From NCBI RefSeq assembly GCF_902493135.1, contig NZ_CABUOD010000016.1:1-64000 (forward strand): 64,000 nt of DNA, written 5' to 3'. Numbering within the stretch: the first letter of the stretch is position 1; the number at the start of each line of letters is the position of its first letter. The translations under genes were made by a program, and so were the position numbers. The notes below the pieces were generated by a model. It saw only the letters and a list, made by a program, of their open reading frames with translations, was not told the DNA's origin and searched no databases. This stretch comes from an uncultured Parabacteroides sp. GTDB taxonomy: Bacteria; Bacteroidota; Bacteroidia; Bacteroidales; Tannerellaceae. Below, one piece after another: positions 15,622-25,013 of the stretch.

Positions 15622-18600
15622 ATGGATAAAGAAATATTTTTGAATCTCCTGAAAGAACGCATTTTGATTCTGGACGGAGGAATGGGTACGATGGTCCAAG
15701 GCTTTAAACTGACCGAGAAGGACTATCGCGGAGAACAGTTTGCCGATTGGACGAGCGACCTGAAAGGAAATAACGACCTGTTGTGCATCACCCGGCCGGA
15801 TGTGATCAAATCGATCCACCGTCAGTATCTGGATGCCGGTGCCGATATTTTTGCTACCAACACTTTCAATGCCAACGCCATCTCGATGGAAGATTACGGC
15901 ATGCAGGGACAGGTACGGAATATCAATCTGGCTGCCGGAAAGTTGGCGCGCGAGGTGGCCGACGGTTTCATGACGGAACATCCGGATCGCACGATTTTTG
16001 TTGCCGGTTCCATCGGCCCGACCAATAAGACGGCCTCGATGAGTCCCGACGTGGGCGATCCGGCTTACCGGGCTGTCACCTATATGGATTTGTATGACGC
16101 CTATAAGGAACAGGTGGACGCTTTGGTAGACGGGGGCGTGGATATCGTCCTGTTTGAAACGACTTTCGACACGCTGAATGTGAAAGCCGGACTGGAAGCC
16201 GCCGAGACCGTGCTGAAGGAAAAAGGCAAGGATTTGCCGATTATGCTTTCTCTGACGTTGTCTGCCCAGGGGGGACGTACGTTTTCCGGACAGACGTTGC
16301 TTGCGTTTTTGGCTTCCGTCGGGCATACCAATATAGTCAGTGTCGGCCTGAACTGCTCTTTCGGTGCTGCCGATATGAAACCTTACCTGGCTGAACTGGC
16401 TAAACATGCTCCTTATTATATAAGTGCTTATCCGAATGCCGGCCTGCCGAACAGTTTCGGCTCCTATGACGAGACGCCGGAAAAGATGGCTGTCCATGTA
16501 AAACCCTTTATCGACGAAGGGCTGGTGAATATCTTGGGTGGCTGTTGCGGTACGACGCCGGCCCATATCGCCAAATATCCCGAATTGGTGAAAGGGGCCA
16601 AGCCGCATGTACCGGCTCCGAGGCCCGATTGTCTTTGGTTGTCCGGTCTGGAGTTGCTGGAAGTAAAGCCGGAGAATAATTTCGTGAATGTCGGTGAACG
16701 ATGCAATGTGGCCGGTTCACGTAAGTTCTTGCGCCTGATCAAGGAGGAAAATTATGAAGAGGCTTTGACGATTGCTCGCAAGCAGGTGGAAGACGGTGCG
16801 CAGGTGATCGATATCAATATGGACGACGGAATGTTGGATGCCGTGAAGGAGATGACGACTTTCCTGAACCTGATCGCTTCCGAGCCCGATATTTCCCGTG
16901 TTCCCGTGATGATCGACTCTTCCAAATGGGAGGTGATCGAAAAAGGCTTGATGTGCGTGCAGGGTAAAAGCATCGTGAATTCGATTTCTTTGAAAGAAGG
17001 CGAAGAGGTATTCCTGCAACATGCCGCCCGCATCAAACAGCTGGGGGCGGCTACGGTCGTAATGGCTTTTGATGAAAAAGGACAGGCCGACACGTTCGAA
17101 CGGAAGGTCGAGGTTTGCGGACGCGCTTACCGTCTCCTTCGGGAGAAAGTCGATTTCGATCCGAACGGAATTATTTTCGATCCGAATGTGCTGGCTATCG
17201 CTACCGGTATGGAAGAACATAACGGGTACGGACTTGACTTTATCCGTGCCGTGGAATGGATAAAGAAGAACCTGCCGGGGGCGAAGGTGAGCGGCGGTGT
17301 CAGCAATCTTTCCTTTTCTTTCCGTGGAAATAATTATGTACGGGAGGCCATGCATTCCGTATTCCTGTATCATGCGATTAACAAAGGCATGGACATGGGG
17401 ATCGTGAACCCGTCGTCGTCCGTACTCTATGAAGATATCGAACCGGCTTTCCGTACGTTGTTGGAAGACGTCATTCTGGCGCGCCGTCCGGAAGCTGCTG
17501 AAGAGCTGATCACATATGCCCAGAACCTGCATGTGAAAGTGCAGGAGGGTGGAGAGGAAAAGCAGGAGGTCTGGCGTGAATATCCGTTGAAGGAGCGTTT
17601 GGAATATGCTCTGATAAAAGGGGTCGGCGATCATTTGGAAGAAGATTTGCAGGAAGCCTTGAAGGAATACCCGCGTGCGGTGGATATTATCGACGGACCG
17701 TTGATGGGGGGGATGAATAAGGTCGGCGAATTGTTCGGCGCCGGAAAAATGTTCCTGCCACAGGTTGTCAAGACTGCTCGCACGATGAAAAAGGCCGTTG
17801 CCATCCTGCAACCGGCAATCGAGGCGGAAAAGGTCTCATCTGATTCTGCTAAGGCGGGGAAGGTCCTGTTTGCGACCGTGAAAGGCGATGTGCATGACAT
17901 CGGAAAGAATATTGTTTCGATTGTCCTGGCTTGCAACAATTATGAGGTGGTCGATTTGGGGGTGATGGTTCCGGCGGACGTGATCGTAAAAAAAGCAATC
18001 GAAGAAAAGCCCGACCTGGTCTGTCTTTCCGGTCTGATCACGCCTTCGCTCGAAGAGATGGTACATGTGACGGACGAGATGCAGAAAGCCGGCCTGAGCA
18101 TTCCCATAATGGTGGGCGGCGCCACGACTTCGAAGTTGCATACGGCCATTAAGATCGCTCCGCATTATGACTATCCGGTCATTCATGTGCTGGACGCCTC
18201 GCAAAACCCGTTGATTGCGGCCAAACTGTTGAACCCGGATACGCGCGATGCTTATGTGGCCCAGTTGAACAGTGAGTATGAAGCTCTGCGTGCCTCTGTG
18301 AATAAGAAAAAAGAGATACTGGTCCCGTTGGCGGAAGCCCGGACGAATCGTCCGGTGATCGACTGGGCTTCTTATAATCCGGTCGTTCCGGCCCGGAGCG
18401 GGGTACAGGTGATTCCTTCTATTCCTTTGGAGGAAATAATCCCATATATCCATTGGACCTTCTTCTTTAGCGCTTGGAAACTGAACGGGCGTTTTTCGGA
18501 AATTACGCAAGTCCACAGTTGCGATGCTTGTCGTGCCGCCTGGCTGGCCGAATTTCCGGAAGCGGACCGTGCAAAGGCGTCGGAGGCTATGCAGTTATAT

Positions 18601-19317
18601 AAGGATGCCGTTAAGTTGCTGGATCGTCTGGTCGAGATGAAAGCCGAGTATTGCAAGGCGGTTTATGGCTTCTTCCCGGCGAATGGTGACGGAGATAATA
18701 TCCGGATAGGAGAAGTCTTGCTTCCTGTTTTGCGCCAACAGGCGAAGAAAGAGGAAGGCATCTATAAGTCGCTGGCCGATTATGTGATGCCGTTATCGGA
18801 AGGACGTACGGATTATGTCGGCGCTTTCGTGGTGACGGCCGGTGCCGGCGCCGAATCTCTGAAAGAACGGTTCGAGCAGGAGGGAGATACCTATAATTCC
18901 ATGTTGTTGCAAACCCTGACCGATCGTCTGGCCGAGGCTACGGCCGAATATCTCCATGAAAAGGTCCGTAAGGAATATTGGGGATATGCTCCGGATGAAT
19001 CGCTTTCCATCTCCGACCTGTATAAAGTGAAATATCAGGGAATACGTCCGGCTATCGGTTATCCTTCATTGCCGGACCAGCTTTTGAACTATACGTTGGA
19101 TAAGTTGTTAAATATGTCACAGATCGGTGTCCGGTTGACGGAAAACGGCGCTATGTACCCAACGGCGACGGTGAGCGGCATTTATATTGCACATCCGGAT
19201 TCCCAATATTTCATGATCGGTAATATTGATGAAGAACAGATGAAAGATTATGCCCGTCGCCGGAATCTGTCGGAAGCGGAAGTGAAGAAGTTATTGAATA
19301 AAAATATTTCAAATTGA
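15622..19317 (+). CDS. metH: Cobalamin-dependent methionine synthase
   Basis: 1231 residues, the complete four-module enzyme that methylates homocysteine from methyltetrahydrofolate through methylcobalamin. Residues 1-330 bind homocysteine, with zinc ligands in LNCSF and GGCCGTTPAH. About 340-630 bind methyltetrahydrofolate (NFVNVGERCNVAGSRKF, VIDINMDDGMLD). About 650-900 are the cobalamin cap and core, including DVHDIGKNIV with the B12-ligating His. The remainder is the SAM-binding reactivation domain (PAIGYPSLPDQ near the end). It sits in an apparent operon behind smpB, and I see no cobalamin riboswitch before it. Its stop overlaps the TTG start of the next gene. Confidence 0.96.
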   Translation: MDKEIFLNLLKERILILDGGMGTMVQGFKLTEKDYRGEQFADWTSDLKGNNDLLCITRPDVIKSIHRQYLDAGADIFATNTFNANAISMEDYGMQGQVRNINLAAGKLAREVADGFMTEHPDRTIFVAGSIGPTNKTASMSPDVGDPAYRAVTYMDLYDAYKEQVDALVDGGVDIVLFETTFDTLNVKAGLEAAETVLKEKGKDLPIMLSLTLSAQGGRTFSGQTLLAFLASVGHTNIVSVGLNCSFGAADMKPYLAELAKHAPYYISAYPNAGLPNSFGSYDETPEKMAVHVKPFIDEGLVNILGGCCGTTPAHIAKYPELVKGAKPHVPAPRPDCLWLSGLELLEVKPENNFVNVGERCNVAGSRKFLRLIKEENYEEALTIARKQVEDGAQVIDINMDDGMLDAVKEMTTFLNLIASEPDISRVPVMIDSSKWEVIEKGLMCVQGKSIVNSISLKEGEEVFLQHAARIKQLGAATVVMAFDEKGQADTFERKVEVCGRAYRLLREKVDFDPNGIIFDPNVLAIATGMEEHNGYGLDFIRAVEWIKKNLPGAKVSGGVSNLSFSFRGNNYVREAMHSVFLYHAINKGMDMGIVNPSSSVLYEDIEPAFRTLLEDVILARRPEAAEELITYAQNLHVKVQEGGEEKQEVWREYPLKERLEYALIKGVGDHLEEDLQEALKEYPRAVDIIDGPLMGGMNKVGELFGAGKMFLPQVVKTARTMKKAVAILQPAIEAEKVSSDSAKAGKVLFATVKGDVHDIGKNIVSIVLACNNYEVVDLGVMVPADVIVKKAIEEKPDLVCLSGLITPSLEEMVHVTDEMQKAGLSIPIMVGGATTSKLHTAIKIAPHYDYPVIHVLDASQNPLIAAKLLNPDTRDAYVAQLNSEYEALRASVNKKKEILVPLAEARTNRPVIDWASYNPVVPARSGVQVIPSIPLEEIIPYIHWTFFFSAWKLNGRFSEITQVHSCDACRAAWLAEFPEADRAKASEAMQLYKDAVKLLDRLVEMKAEYCKAVYGFFPANGDGDNIRIGEVLLPVLRQQAKKEEGIYKSLADYVMPLSEGRTDYVGAFVVTAGAGAESLKERFEQEGDTYNSMLLQTLTDRLAEATAEYLHEKVRKEYWGYAPDESLSISDLYKVKYQGIRPAIGYPSLPDQLLNYTLDKLLNMSQIGVRLTENGAMYPTATVSGIYIAHPDSQYFMIGNIDEEQMKDYARRRNLSEAEVKKLLNKNISN

Positions 19318-20351
19318 AATATATACGCTGGATAGTCTTGTCTCTCCTTCTGGCCGGTATCTGGTGCGCCATGCGTTCGCCGGATATGGGAGAGGCGTAT
19401 GCCCGGAATGTATATCCCTATATATCGGGTGCTTTGTCCTGTTTTTCTTCTCTATTTTCTTTTTCGATAGGTGATTGCCTGATATACGGTAGTATGGCCG
19501 GTTTGCTTGCTTATCTGGTTTATGCCATTGTGAAGAAACGTTCCTGGCGGGCGACAGCCGGACGGATGATCGAATATTTGTTGTGGATATATGTCTGGTT
19601 TTATCTGGCTTGGGGATTGAATTATTTCAGGAAAGACTTTTTTACACGGACGGAAATCCCGTATGCGGCTTATTCAGCCGACGCTTTCCGTTCGTTCTTA
19701 TTTACTTATACAGATTCGTTGAATGCGTCCTTTGCGCCTGTCGAAAAAATAGATAAGGCCCTCGTCGCAGAGGAAGTGAAAAAGGGATATCATGAAATTG
19801 CCGGGCGTTTCTCTTTAGTCAGTCCTGCCGGGTATTTGCATCCGAAGCCGATGTTAATGCCCTTTTTGATGAGTGGAGTGGGGGTATTGGGGTATATGGG
19901 ACCATTTTTTACCGAATATAATCTGAACCCTGATCTGCTCCCGGTCCAGTATCCGTTTACTTATGCACATGAAATGGCGCATGTATTGGGAGTTTCCAGT
20001 GAGGCGGAAGCGAATTTGTATGGTTTTCTCGTCTGTTCCCGTTCCGGAGTGCCGGAAATCCGGTTTTCGGCTTATTTTGCTTTGTTGCCTTATGTGTTGA
20101 GCAATGCCTACGGCTTATTGTCGGAAGAGGAGTTTAATGAATGGAAAGAGACGATCTCCCCCGAAGTAAAAGATCTTTACAACCGGAAAGTCGCTTACTG
20201 GGAGAATTTGTACAGCCCGTTTATAGGCGAGATCCAGAGTACCGTTTACAACTGGTTCCTGAAAGGAAACAACATCCCCTCCGGCCGGAAGAATTATTCG
20301 GAAGTGGTGGCATTATTGATGGCGCTGGGAAATACGTCCGGAGAGATTTGA
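19314..20351 (+). CDS. DUF3810 membrane protein with HExxH metalloprotease motif
   Basis: 345 residues. The frame starts at TTG (19314), overlapping the metH stop in TTGA; it gives a hydrophobic N-terminus (KYIRWIVLSLLLAGIWCA). The first in-frame ATG is 20 codons later and would lose that segment. Two further membrane spans lie at about 40-66 and 90-105. The soluble part contains YAHEMAHVLG, an HExxH zinc motif at 219-223, then SSEAEANLYGF with a Glu that could be the third ligand. The family is DUF3810, of unknown substrate. Membrane-bound zinc peptidase is the likely role, by motif only. Confidence 0.8.
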   Translation: MKYIRWIVLSLLLAGIWCAMRSPDMGEAYARNVYPYISGALSCFSSLFSFSIGDCLIYGSMAGLLAYLVYAIVKKRSWRATAGRMIEYLLWIYVWFYLAWGLNYFRKDFFTRTEIPYAAYSADAFRSFLFTYTDSLNASFAPVEKIDKALVAEEVKKGYHEIAGRFSLVSPAGYLHPKPMLMPFLMSGVGVLGYMGPFFTEYNLNPDLLPVQYPFTYAHEMAHVLGVSSEAEANLYGFLVCSRSGVPEIRFSAYFALLPYVLSNAYGLLSEEEFNEWKETISPEVKDLYNRKVAYWENLYSPFIGEIQSTVYNWFLKGNNIPSGRKNYSEVVALLMALGNTSGEI

Positions 20352-20369
20352 TACCTTGTGGTTCCCATA

Positions 20370-20400
20370 TTGCCTAATTCGAATTAAATCACTACCTTTG
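20370..20400 (+). promoter_or_regulatory. Promoter of ileS
   Basis: TTG at 20370-20372, a 20-bp spacer, then TACCTTTG at 20393-20400, 36 bp upstream of the ileS ATG. The short leader leaves no room for a T-box. Confidence 0.7.
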
Positions 20401-20436
20401 CGGCAATTTTTGAGAAGATAGATAAATATAACGCAT

Positions 20437-23400
20437 ATGAGTAAGAAATTTGCCGAATACTCGAAATTTGACTTGTCGAACGTCAATAAAGAGGTGCTGA
20501 AGAAATGGCAGGATGGCGACATCTTCCATAAGAGTCTTGAAATCCGCGAAGGACATCCCTCGTTTGTCTTTTATGAAGGTCCTCCTTCTGCAAACGGTAT
20601 GCCCGGTATTCACCATGTGATTGCCCGTTCGATTAAGGATATTTTCTGCCGTTATAAGACCATGAAAGGATATCTTGTCAACCGTAAGGCGGGATGGGAT
20701 ACACACGGACTTCCGGTAGAGCTGGGAGTTGAAAAAACATTGGGTATCACCAAGGAAGATATCGGCAAAAAGATCTCTGTGGCCGAATATAATGCCGCCT
20801 GCCGCCGCGACGTGATGAAGTTCACGAAGGAATGGACGGATCTGACACAGAAGATGGGATATTGGGTCGACCTTGAAAACCCGTATATCACTTACGACAA
20901 CCGTTATATCGAAACATTGTGGTACCTGCTGAAGGAACTGTATAAGAAAGGATTGCTTTACAAAGGGTACACGATCCAGCCGTATTCGCCGGCTGCCGGA
21001 ACGGGGCTTAGCTCGCATGAGTTGAACCAGCCGGGCTGCTATCGTGACGTGAAGGATACGACTTGTACGGCCCAGTTCCGCATTCTCGATCCGAAACCGG
21101 AGATGGCGGAGTTCGGCGAACCGTTCTTCCTGGCATGGACGACTACTCCGTGGACATTGCCTTCCAACACGGCTCTTTGCGTAGGCCCGAATTTTACTTA
21201 TGTGGCTGTCCAGACTTATAATCCGTACACGGGCATGCCGATGACGGCTGTTTTGGCTAAGGACTTGTTGAATGTGTATTTCAATCCGAAAGCAGCTGAT
21301 ATGGCTCTGGCCGATTATAAACCGGGCGACAAACTGGTGCCGTTCAAAGTGGTCGGCGAATGGAAAGGTCCGGAACTGGCCGGCATGCGCTACGAGCAAC
21401 TGATCCCGTGGGTCAATCCGGGCGAAGGCGCTTTCCGGGTAATCACCGGCGACTATGTGACGGTTGAAGATGGTACGGGTATCGTACATATCGCTCCGAC
21501 TTTCGGTGCGGATGACGACCGTGTGGCAAAAGCAAGCGGCGTACCTCCTTTGATGATGATCGACAAAGACGGGAACCGCCGTCCGATGGTCGATATGACA
21601 GGTAAGTTCTATCTGTTGGAAGACCTCGATCCCGAATATGTACAGGAGCACATGAATGCGGCCGACTACGACCCGTGGCAGGGTAAGTTCGTGAAGAACG
21701 CTTATGATGCGACCAAAGGCGAAAAAGACGAAACGCTGGATATCGAAATCTGCATGATGCTGAAAGCGCAGAACCGTGTGTTCCGCATCGAGAAGCATGT
21801 GCACAACTATCCGCATTGTTGGCGTACGGACAAGCCTGTGTTGTACTATCCGCTGGATAGCTGGTTTATCCGCACGACCGCTTGCCGCGAACGGATGATC
21901 GAACTGAACAATACGATCAACTGGAAACCGCAGAGCACCGGCACGGGACGTTTCGGCAAATGGTTGGAAAACCTTCAGGACTGGAACCTGAGCCGTAGTC
22001 GCTACTGGGGAACGCCGTTGCCTATCTGGCGTACCGAAGACGGGGCGGAAGAAATCTGCATCGGTTCGGTTGAAGAACTGTACAATGAAATTGAGAAATC
22101 CGTAAAAGCCGGGCTGATGGAGTCCAACCCGTATAAGGAATTGAAATTCCAACCGGGCGAATATACGAAGGAAAACTACGAAAAGATCGACCTGCACCGT
22201 CCGTATGTGGATGATGTGATCCTGGTTTCCGAAAGCGGTAAGCCGATGAAGCGCGAGACCGACCTGATCGACGTATGGTTCGATTCCGGCGCGATGCCTT
22301 ATGCTCAGATTCATTATCCGTTTGAGAACAAGGAAATCTTCGACGACCGCAAGGTTTATCCGGCCGATTTCATCGCCGAAGGCGTCGACCAGACACGCGG
22401 ATGGTTCTTCACTTTACATGCGATCGCTACGATGGTATTCGATAGCGTGTCGTATAAAGCCGTCGTTTCGAACGGCTTGGTGCTGGACAAGAATGGCAAC
22501 AAGATGTCCAAACGCCTGGGCAACGCCGTCGATCCGTTCGCCACGATCGAACAGTACGGTTCCGATCCTTTGCGCTGGTACATGATTACGAATGCCTCTC
22601 CGTGGGATAACATCAAGTTTGATATCGACGGTATCGAAGAAGTTCGCCGCAAGTTCTTCGGTACATTATATAATACATATTCGTTCTTCGCCTTGTATGC
22701 GAATGTGGACGGTTTCGATTATTCCGAACCGGATGTGGATTGGAAAGAACGTCCCGAAATCGACCGTTGGATTCTGTCGTTGCTGAATTCGTTGGTAAAG
22801 GATGTGGATGGATTCCTGGATACATACGAACCGACCCGTGCCGGACGTGCGATCTCCGATTTCGTAAACGATAACCTGAGTAACTGGTATGTGCGCCTGA
22901 ACCGCCGCCGTTTCTGGGGTGGAGGCATGACGACCGACAAGTTGTCCGCTTACCAGACTTTGTACACCTGTCTGGAAACGGTTGCCAAGTTGATGGCTCC
23001 GATCGCGCCGTTCTATGCAGACCGGTTGTTCTGTGACCTGATCGCCGCTACCGGACGCGAAAAGGTTGAATCTGTCCACCTGTCCGAATTCCCGGTTTGC
23101 AATGAGGCAATGATCGACAAGGACCTGGAAGAACGTATGCAGATGGCTCAGGATGTGTCTTCTATGGTGCTGGCTTTGCGCCGTAAGGTGAACATCAAGG
23201 TGCGTCAGCCGCTTCAAACCATCATGGTCCCGGTTGTGGATGCCCACCAGCAGGAAAGCATCGAAGCCGTGAAAGCGCTGATCTTGAACGAGGTCAATGT
23301 GAAGGAACTGAAGTTTGTCGATAATGCCGCCGGTATTTTAGTGAAGAAGATCAAGCCGGACTTCAAGAAGCTGGGCCCGCGTTACGGCAAGATCATGAAG

Positions 23401-23862
23401 GCATTGGCCGCCGCTATCCAGGCGATGAGCCAGGACGAAATCAATGCGTTCGAGAATGCCGGAACGTTCACGCTGACCGTCGAAGGACAGGAGGCGATGA
23501 TCGAACGTGCAGACGTCGAAATCATCTCCGAAGACATACCGGGCTGGTTGGTTGCGAACGAAGGCCGCTTGACGGTGGCGCTGGATATCACCGTGACGGA
23601 AAAACTCCGCAAGGAAGGACTGGCGCGTGAGTTGGTAAACCGTATCCAGAACCTGCGTAAGAGCAGCGGTTATGACATCACCGACAAAATATCCGTCACT
23701 GTCCTTTCGAACGATGGGATGGACGAGGCGATCAAGGACTTCAATTCCTATATCGCAAACCAGGTGTTGGCTGTATCAGTGGAAATTACGGATGTGATCA
23801 GCGACGCGACCGAGATGGATTTCGAAGACTTCAAGCTTTCGGTCCGGATCGAAAAAGCATAA
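20437..23862 (+). CDS. ileS: Isoleucine--tRNA ligase
   Basis: 1141 residues, the long eukaryote-like IleS form common in Bacteroidetes. It charges tRNA-Ile with isoleucine and edits valine. The first class I signature appears as PPSANGMPGIHH (49-60; GIHH in place of HIGH) and the second as KMSKR at 689-693. GWDTHGLPVE and the editing-domain region (AWTTTPWTLPSN) are present, followed by the anticodon-binding helical domain and a C-terminal extension. It has its own promoter. The following 147-bp spacer is AT-rich and repetitive. Confidence 0.96.
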   Translation: MSKKFAEYSKFDLSNVNKEVLKKWQDGDIFHKSLEIREGHPSFVFYEGPPSANGMPGIHHVIARSIKDIFCRYKTMKGYLVNRKAGWDTHGLPVELGVEKTLGITKEDIGKKISVAEYNAACRRDVMKFTKEWTDLTQKMGYWVDLENPYITYDNRYIETLWYLLKELYKKGLLYKGYTIQPYSPAAGTGLSSHELNQPGCYRDVKDTTCTAQFRILDPKPEMAEFGEPFFLAWTTTPWTLPSNTALCVGPNFTYVAVQTYNPYTGMPMTAVLAKDLLNVYFNPKAADMALADYKPGDKLVPFKVVGEWKGPELAGMRYEQLIPWVNPGEGAFRVITGDYVTVEDGTGIVHIAPTFGADDDRVAKASGVPPLMMIDKDGNRRPMVDMTGKFYLLEDLDPEYVQEHMNAADYDPWQGKFVKNAYDATKGEKDETLDIEICMMLKAQNRVFRIEKHVHNYPHCWRTDKPVLYYPLDSWFIRTTACRERMIELNNTINWKPQSTGTGRFGKWLENLQDWNLSRSRYWGTPLPIWRTEDGAEEICIGSVEELYNEIEKSVKAGLMESNPYKELKFQPGEYTKENYEKIDLHRPYVDDVILVSESGKPMKRETDLIDVWFDSGAMPYAQIHYPFENKEIFDDRKVYPADFIAEGVDQTRGWFFTLHAIATMVFDSVSYKAVVSNGLVLDKNGNKMSKRLGNAVDPFATIEQYGSDPLRWYMITNASPWDNIKFDIDGIEEVRRKFFGTLYNTYSFFALYANVDGFDYSEPDVDWKERPEIDRWILSLLNSLVKDVDGFLDTYEPTRAGRAISDFVNDNLSNWYVRLNRRRFWGGGMTTDKLSAYQTLYTCLETVAKLMAPIAPFYADRLFCDLIAATGREKVESVHLSEFPVCNEAMIDKDLEERMQMAQDVSSMVLALRRKVNIKVRQPLQTIMVPVVDAHQQESIEAVKALILNEVNVKELKFVDNAAGILVKKIKPDFKKLGPRYGKIMKALAAAIQAMSQDEINAFENAGTFTLTVEGQEAMIERADVEIISEDIPGWLVANEGRLTVALDITVTEKLRKEGLARELVNRIQNLRKSSGYDITDKISVTVLSNDGMDEAIKDFNSYIANQVLAVSVEITDVISDATEMDFEDFKLSVRIEKA

Positions 23863-24000
23863 ATATTCAATGAATAATGAATAATTAATAATGAACAATG
23901 GAAGAATTGCTTATATTTGTGGGCAAGAGAAAAGGAAATCTTTCTCATTGTTGAATTATTCATTATTCATTATTCATTCTTGATTGTTAATTATTAATTT
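23863..24000. repeat. AT-rich repeats in inverted halves around a promoter
   Basis: Short units such as TGAATAATGAATAAT fill about 23868-23900. Their reverse-complement kind (ATTCATTATTCATTATTCAT) fills about 23954-23976, so the spacer could fold into a long imperfect hairpin. The section between holds TATATTTG at 23912-23919, a -7 element for traR. Similar AT-rich runs occur at 26935-26990, 56519-56580 and 57832-57856. Confidence 0.6.
23912..23919 (+). promoter_or_regulatory. -7 promoter element of the traR-lspA group
   Basis: TATATTTG, 90 bp upstream of the traR/dksA ATG, between the two AT-rich repeat halves. No good -33 is seen. Confidence 0.5.
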
Positions 24001-24009
24001 AAATGAACC

Positions 24010-24390
24010 ATGGCAGAAAAGACAAGATATTCGGATGCCGAACTCGAGGAGTTCCGCGCCATAATATTGGAAAAGCTGGAAAAGGCGAAAAAAGATTATG
24101 ACCTGTTGAGATCCGGTGTCACCAATTCTGACGGCAATGATGTCGCCGATACGTCTCCTACGTTTAAAGTATTGGAGGAAGGTGCTGCGACTTTATCGAA
24201 GGAAGAGGCCGGTCGTTTGGCACAACGCCAGATGAAGTTTATCCAGAACTTGCAGGCGGCATTGATCCGGATTGAGAATAAGACATACGGTATTTGCCGC
24301 GAGACCGGTAAATTGATCCCGAAAGAAAGATTACGTGCAGTACCTCACGCTACGTTGAGTATCGAAGCTAAACAGGGAGGTGCCAAGTAA
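24010..24390 (+). CDS. TraR/DksA family protein lacking the zinc-finger cysteines
   Basis: 126 residues. A coiled-coil N-terminal half (about 8-90) is followed by the globular end YGICRETGKLIPKERLRAVP. DksA-type proteins enter the secondary channel of RNA polymerase and tune initiation. In the classical form four cysteines bind zinc; here only Cys96 remains and the second pair is replaced by HATLSIEA, so zinc binding is unlikely. Acidic residues expected at the coiled-coil tip are not evident: the tip region reads SGVTNSDGNDVAD. The Bacteroidetes group shares this feature as far as I recall. It directly precedes lspA (stop and start are adjacent). Confidence 0.85.
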   Translation: MAEKTRYSDAELEEFRAIILEKLEKAKKDYDLLRSGVTNSDGNDVADTSPTFKVLEEGAATLSKEEAGRLAQRQMKFIQNLQAALIRIENKTYGICRETGKLIPKERLRAVPHATLSIEAKQGGAK

Positions 24391-25005
24391 ATGAGATATT
24401 CCAAAGGTTGGGGAGCAGCGTTGATTGTGATGCTGCTCCTTATTCTTGACCAGGCTCTTAAAATATGGATTAAGACTCACATGCAATTGCATGAGAGCAT
24501 TGAAATCACCCCGTGGTTTTATCTGTACTTCACCGAGAATCCGGGAATGGCTTTCGGGATAGAAGTGATCGGCAAGCTTTTTTTGTCGGTATTCCGCATC
24601 GTGGCCGTCGGTTTTATCGGTTATTACCTCTATAAGCTGGTGAAACAGAATTACACCTTTGGCTTTATCGCTTGTATCTCGTTGATCTTTGCGGGGGCTA
24701 TCGGGAATATCATCGACTCCATATTCTATGGGGTAGTGTTCGATCATAGCTTCGGGCAGGTCGCCTCGTTTATGCCGGAGGGAGGCGGTTATGCCGGTTG
24801 GTTGCACGGGAAAGTGGTCGATATGTTCTATTTCCCTTTGATACAGACGGTGTTGCCCGAATGGATTCCGGTGTGGGGAGGAGAGGAGTTCATCTTTTTC
24901 CGTCCGATCTTTAACTTGGCCGATTCGGCGATTTGCGTAGGCGTCTTTTTGTTGTTGCTGTTCTACCGTCATACATTGTCGACAAGTCTCTCAAAAGAAA
25001 AATAA
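24391..25005 (+). CDS. lspA: Lipoprotein signal peptidase (signal peptidase II)
   Basis: 204 residues with four membrane segments. It cleaves signal peptides of prolipoproteins after lipidation. The catalytic aspartates are in GNIIDS (Asp109) and FNLADSAI (Asp178). TENPGMAFG near 49-57 is the conserved Asn-containing motif. The loop between the catalytic regions (about 115-170, including FMPEGGGYAGWLHGK) is longer than in E. coli LspA, as usual in Bacteroidetes. It sits between traR/dksA and a DUF4296 lipoprotein, itself a substrate type. Confidence 0.95.
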   Translation: MRYSKGWGAALIVMLLLILDQALKIWIKTHMQLHESIEITPWFYLYFTENPGMAFGIEVIGKLFLSVFRIVAVGFIGYYLYKLVKQNYTFGFIACISLIFAGAIGNIIDSIFYGVVFDHSFGQVASFMPEGGGYAGWLHGKVVDMFYFPLIQTVLPEWIPVWGGEEFIFFRPIFNLADSAICVGVFLLLLFYRHTLSTSLSKEK

Positions 25006-25013
25006 AAGAATTG

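Noticed and set aside
15127..16608. 493-codon minus-strand open frame over smpB and metH
   Set aside because: It is antisense to two clearly conserved genes and has no family motifs of its own.
20352..20436. T-box riboswitch before ileS
   Set aside because: The leader after the predicted start site is about 30 bases, far too short, and T-boxes are not expected in this phylum.
20392..22314. 640-codon minus-strand open frame
   Set aside because: It lies entirely antisense to ileS, has no recognisable protein motifs and reads as an Arg/His/Gln-rich shadow of the real gene.
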